Position numbers and translations under genes: made by a program
Source of the DNA: Enoplolaimus lenunculus
Lineage: Eukaryota; Nematoda; Enoplea; Enoplida; Thoracostomopsidae
Assembly: GCA_030248215.1 (NCBI GenBank)
Contig: JASANG010001196.1
Location: forward strand, 24,086-88,085
DNA length: 64,000 nucleotides
Direction of reading: 5' to 3'
Notes under the pieces: generated by a model
Seen by the model: only the letters and a program-made list of their open reading frames with translations
Told to the model about the DNA's origin: nothing
The model's database searches: none
In this document: piece after piece, positions 60,470 to 64,000 of the stretch
Position numbering within the stretch: position 1 is the first letter of the stretch
Layout: each line of letters starts with the position of its first letter

Positions 60470-63400
60470 TTATAAAAAATTGAAATCAGTTTACAGAGTT
60501 TAATCTGATTTTTGGAAATATTTTGTGAAAAATTATAAAAATTTAAAATCAGTTTATAGAGTTTAATCTCATTTTTGGAAATATTTTGTGAAAAATTATA
60601 AAAATTTAAAATCAGTTTATAGAGTTTAATCTCATTTTTGGAAATATTTAGTGAAAAGTTATAAAAATTTAAAATCAGTTTATAGAGTTTAATCTCATTT
60701 TTGGAAATATTTTGTGAAAAATTATAAAAATTTAAAATCAGTTTATAGAGTTTAATCTCATTTTTGGAAATATTTTGTGAAAAATTATAAAAATTTAAAA
60801 TCAGTTTATAGAGTTTAATCTCATTTTTGGAAATATTTTGTGAAAAGTTATAAAAATTTAAAATCAGTTTATAGAGTTTAATCTCATTTTTGGAAATATT
60901 TTGTGAAAAATTATAAAAATTTAAAATCAGTTTATAGAGTTTAATCTCATTTTTGGAAATATTTTGTGAAAAATTATAAAAATTTAAAACCAGTTTAGAG
61001 AGTTTAATCTCATTTTTGGAATTTTTTTATGAAAAATTATAAAAATTTAAAACCAGTTTATAGAGTTTAATCTCATTAATGGAAATATTTTGTGCAAAAA
61101 TTATAAAAATTTAAAATCAGTTTATAGAGTTTAATCTCATTTTTGGAATTTTTTTTTATGAAAAATTATAAAAATTTAAAACCAGTTTATAGAGTTTAAT
61201 CTCATTTTTGGAAATATTTTGTGCAAAAATTATAAAAATTTAAAATCAGTTTATAGAGTTTAATCTCATTTTTGGAATTTTTTTTATGAAAAATTATAAA
61301 AATTTAAAACCAGTTTATAGAGTTTAATCTCATTTTTGGAAATATTTTGTGCAAAAATTATAAAAATTTAAAATCAGTTTATAGAGTTTAATCTCATTTT
61401 TGGAAATATTTTGTGAAAAGTTATAAAAATTTAAAACCAGTTTAGAGAGTTTAATCTCATTTTTGGAAATATTTTGTGCAAAAATTATAAAAATTTAAAA
61501 TCAGTTTATAGAGTTTAATCTCATTTTTGGAAATATTTTGTGCAAAAATTATAAAAATTTAAAATCAGTTTATAGAGTTTAATCTCTTCTGATTTGGATA
61601 AAATAAATGTGTTTGAGTGTTGAATTTTTGACGAAAAACTATAAAAATTAAAACCAGCTGAGAATTATGATTTTGGAAATATTTTGTGCAAAAATTATAA
61701 AAATTTAAAATCAGTTTATAGAGTTTAATAATTTTTTTAAAAACCCTCATTTTTGGAAATATTTTGTGCAAAAATTATAAAAATTTAAAATCAGTTTATA
61801 GAGTTTAATCTCATTTTTGGAATTTTTTTATGAAAAATTATAAATTTAAACCGTTTTGAATTAACTCTTATTGGAACTGTGGAGAAAACAAAAAAACAGC
61901 GGGAGGGTCCCCGGTGAAAGCCGACAAAAAAAAAAAGAAAAAAATTATAAAAATTTAAAACCAGTTTATAGAGTTTAATCTCATTTTTGCAAAACCAAGA
62001 CACCCCAAAATGAAAGTTATAAAATTTAAAACCAGTTTATAGATTTAATCTCATTTTTGGAAATATTTTGTGCAAAAATTATAAAAATTTAAAATCAGTT
62101 TATAGAGTTTAATCTCATTTTTGGAAAATATTTTGTGCAAAAATTATAAAAATTTAAAACCAGTTTAGAGAGTTTAATCCTCTATTTTTGGAAATTTTTT
62201 ATCAAAAATTATAAAAATTTAAAACCAGTTTATAGAGTTTAATCTCATTTTTGGAAATATTTTGTGCAAAAATTATAAAAATTTAAAATCAGTTTATAGA
62301 GTTTAATCTCATTTTTGGAAATATTTTGTGAAAAATTATAAAAATTTAAAAGCAGTTTATAGAGTTTAATCTCATTTTTGGAATTTTTTTATGAAAAATT
62401 ATAAAAATTTAAAACCAGTTTATAGATTAATCTCATTTTTGGAATAATTTTTTTTGAAAATTATAAAATTTAAAACTCATTTTTGGAAATATTTTGTGCA
62501 AAAATTATAAAAACTTAAAATCAGTTCATAGAGTTTAATCTCATTTTTGGAAATATTTTGTGAAAAGTTATAAAAATTTAAAATCAGTTTATAGAGTTTA
62601 ATCTCATTTTTGGAATTTTTTTATGAAAAATTATAAAAATTTAAAAACAGTTTATAGAGTTTAATCTCATTTTTGGAAATATTTTGTGCAAAAATTATAA
62701 AAATTTAAAATCAGTTTATAGAGTTTAATCTCATTTTTGGAAATATTTTGTGCAAAAATTATAAAAATTTAAAATCAGTTTATAGAGTTTAATCTCATTT
62801 TTCGAAATTTTTTATGAAAAATTATAAAAATTTTAAAACCAGTTTATAGAGTTTATATTTTGGAAAATATTTTGTGCAAAAATTATAAAAATTTTCGTTT
62901 TGTTTATAGAGTTTAATCTCATTTTTGGAAAAATTATAAAAATTTAAAATCAGTTTATAGAGTTTAATCTCATTTTTGGAAATATTTTGTGCAAAAATTA
63001 TAAAAATTTAAAATCAGTTTATAGAGTTTAATCTCATTTTTGGAAATATTTTGTGCAAAAATTACAAAAATTTAAAATCAGTTTATAGAGTTTAATCTCA
63101 TTTTTAAAATATTTTGCAAAAATTACAAAAATAAAATCATATAGATAATCTCATTTAAAAATTGGCAAAAAACAAAAAAAAAACAAAGAGAATCTCATTT
63201 CAAACAAAAACAAAAAAAACAAAAACAAAAAAAAAACAACCCAAAAAAAAACAAATATTTTGTGAAAAGTTATAAATCTGAAAACCAATTCAGAAGAGTT
63301 TAATTTCATTTTTCTGAATTTTTTTCACGAAAAATTATAAAATCAGATAGAGAAATCTCATTTGGAAAAAATTGTGCAAAAAATAAAAAAATCGTTGAAT

Positions 63401-64000
63401 TTTTTGAAAAAAAAACCGGTCCTGCAAAATTAAAATAACTTTTTTTCCTTTTTGGAAATTTTTGTGAAAAGTTATAAAAATTTAAAACCAGTTTAGAGAG
63501 TTTAATCTCATTTTTGGAAAATATTTTGTGCAAAAATTATAAAAATTTAAAATCAGTTTATAGAGTTTAATCTCATTTTTGGAATTTTTTTTATGAAAAA
63601 TTATAAAAATTTAAAACCAGTTTATAGAGCTTTTAAAATTTTGAAAATATTAATCGAATCTGATTTTTGGAAATATTTTGTGCAAAAATTATAAAAATTT
63701 AAAACCAGTTTATAGAGTTTAATCTCATTTTTGGAAATATTTTGTGCAAAAATTATAAAAATTTAAAATCAGTTTATAGAGTTTAATCTCATTTTTGGAA
63801 ATATTTTGTGCAAAAATTATAAAAATTTAAAATCAGTTTATAGAGTTTAATCTCATTTTTGGAAATATTTTGTGAAAAATTATAAAAATTTAAAACTCAG
63901 TTTAGAGAATTAATTCATTTTTGGAAATATTTTGTGCAAAAATTACAAAAATTTAAAATCAGTTTATAGAGTTTAATCTCATTTTTGGAAATATTTAGTG
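60470..64000. repeat. AT-rich satellite, about 61-bp unit, more than 50 copies
   Basis: The unit is TTTTGGAAATATTTTGTGCA, AAAATTATAAAAATTTAAAA, TCAGTTTATAGAGTTTAATC, TCA. Two common variants alternate (TATTTTGTGCAAAA, and TTTTTTTATGAAAA with ACCAG). Several stretches (about 61575-61660, 61845-61990, 62420-62480 and 63100-63470) are broken or A-rich. The array fills most of a twitchin-like intron and runs off the window. Confidence 0.95.

Noticed and set aside
1-64000. Retroviral, LTR or Polinton remnants
   Set aside because: I found no recognisable coding parts or long terminal repeats of such elements in the window.

Overview
The window looks like nuclear DNA of an invertebrate animal. It is AT-rich and carries interrupted genes with GT-AG introns. 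It is crowded with short non-autonomous DNA transposons, tRNA-derived SINE-like repeats and tandem repeats. The main gene has the domain order of twitchin/projectin, a giant muscle protein best known from arthropods, nematodes and molluscs. I cannot name the phylum from sequence alone.

Layout. Positions 1-7800 hold no gene I can support; they contain hAT-type MITEs (one about 1.7 kb with an exact 8-bp target duplication) and minisatellites. Positions 7842-12417 (minus strand) hold a DRAM/TMEM150-family membrane protein gene. Six exons were found, the first coding exon was not located, and the last exon adds a tail of about 560 residues rich in Ser, Pro and Arg. Positions 12418-25850 are intergenic and repeat-rich, with one weak 102-codon ORF. 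Positions 25851-59820 (minus strand) hold the 3' part of the twitchin-like gene: 36 exons and about 1,800 codons. From N to C the domains are Fn3 (partial), Ig, Fn3 x3, Ig x2, Fn3 x2, Ig x2, Fn3, a basic linker with very small exons, a protein kinase, a regulatory tail, Ig x2, and a Ser/His-rich end. The gene continues beyond 64000. Positions 59821-64000 are one of its introns, most of it filled by an AT-rich satellite of about 61 bp per unit.

The splice phases I worked out agree across every junction in both genes, except at one exon of about 26 bp near 37150 whose exact length I could not settle. The twitchin-like protein should sit in the sarcomere beside myosin. The DRAM-like protein should sit in a lysosomal or other internal membrane. 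Nothing suggests that the two neighbours work together.

The most interesting layer is the repeats. At least ten MITE-like families are present, several with matching target duplications and some nested. In at least four places a minisatellite has grown inside or at the edge of a MITE. In four twitchin introns a tandem array begins at, or within a few bases of, a splice site, and in two of these the repeat unit clearly carries a copy of the 3' splice site.
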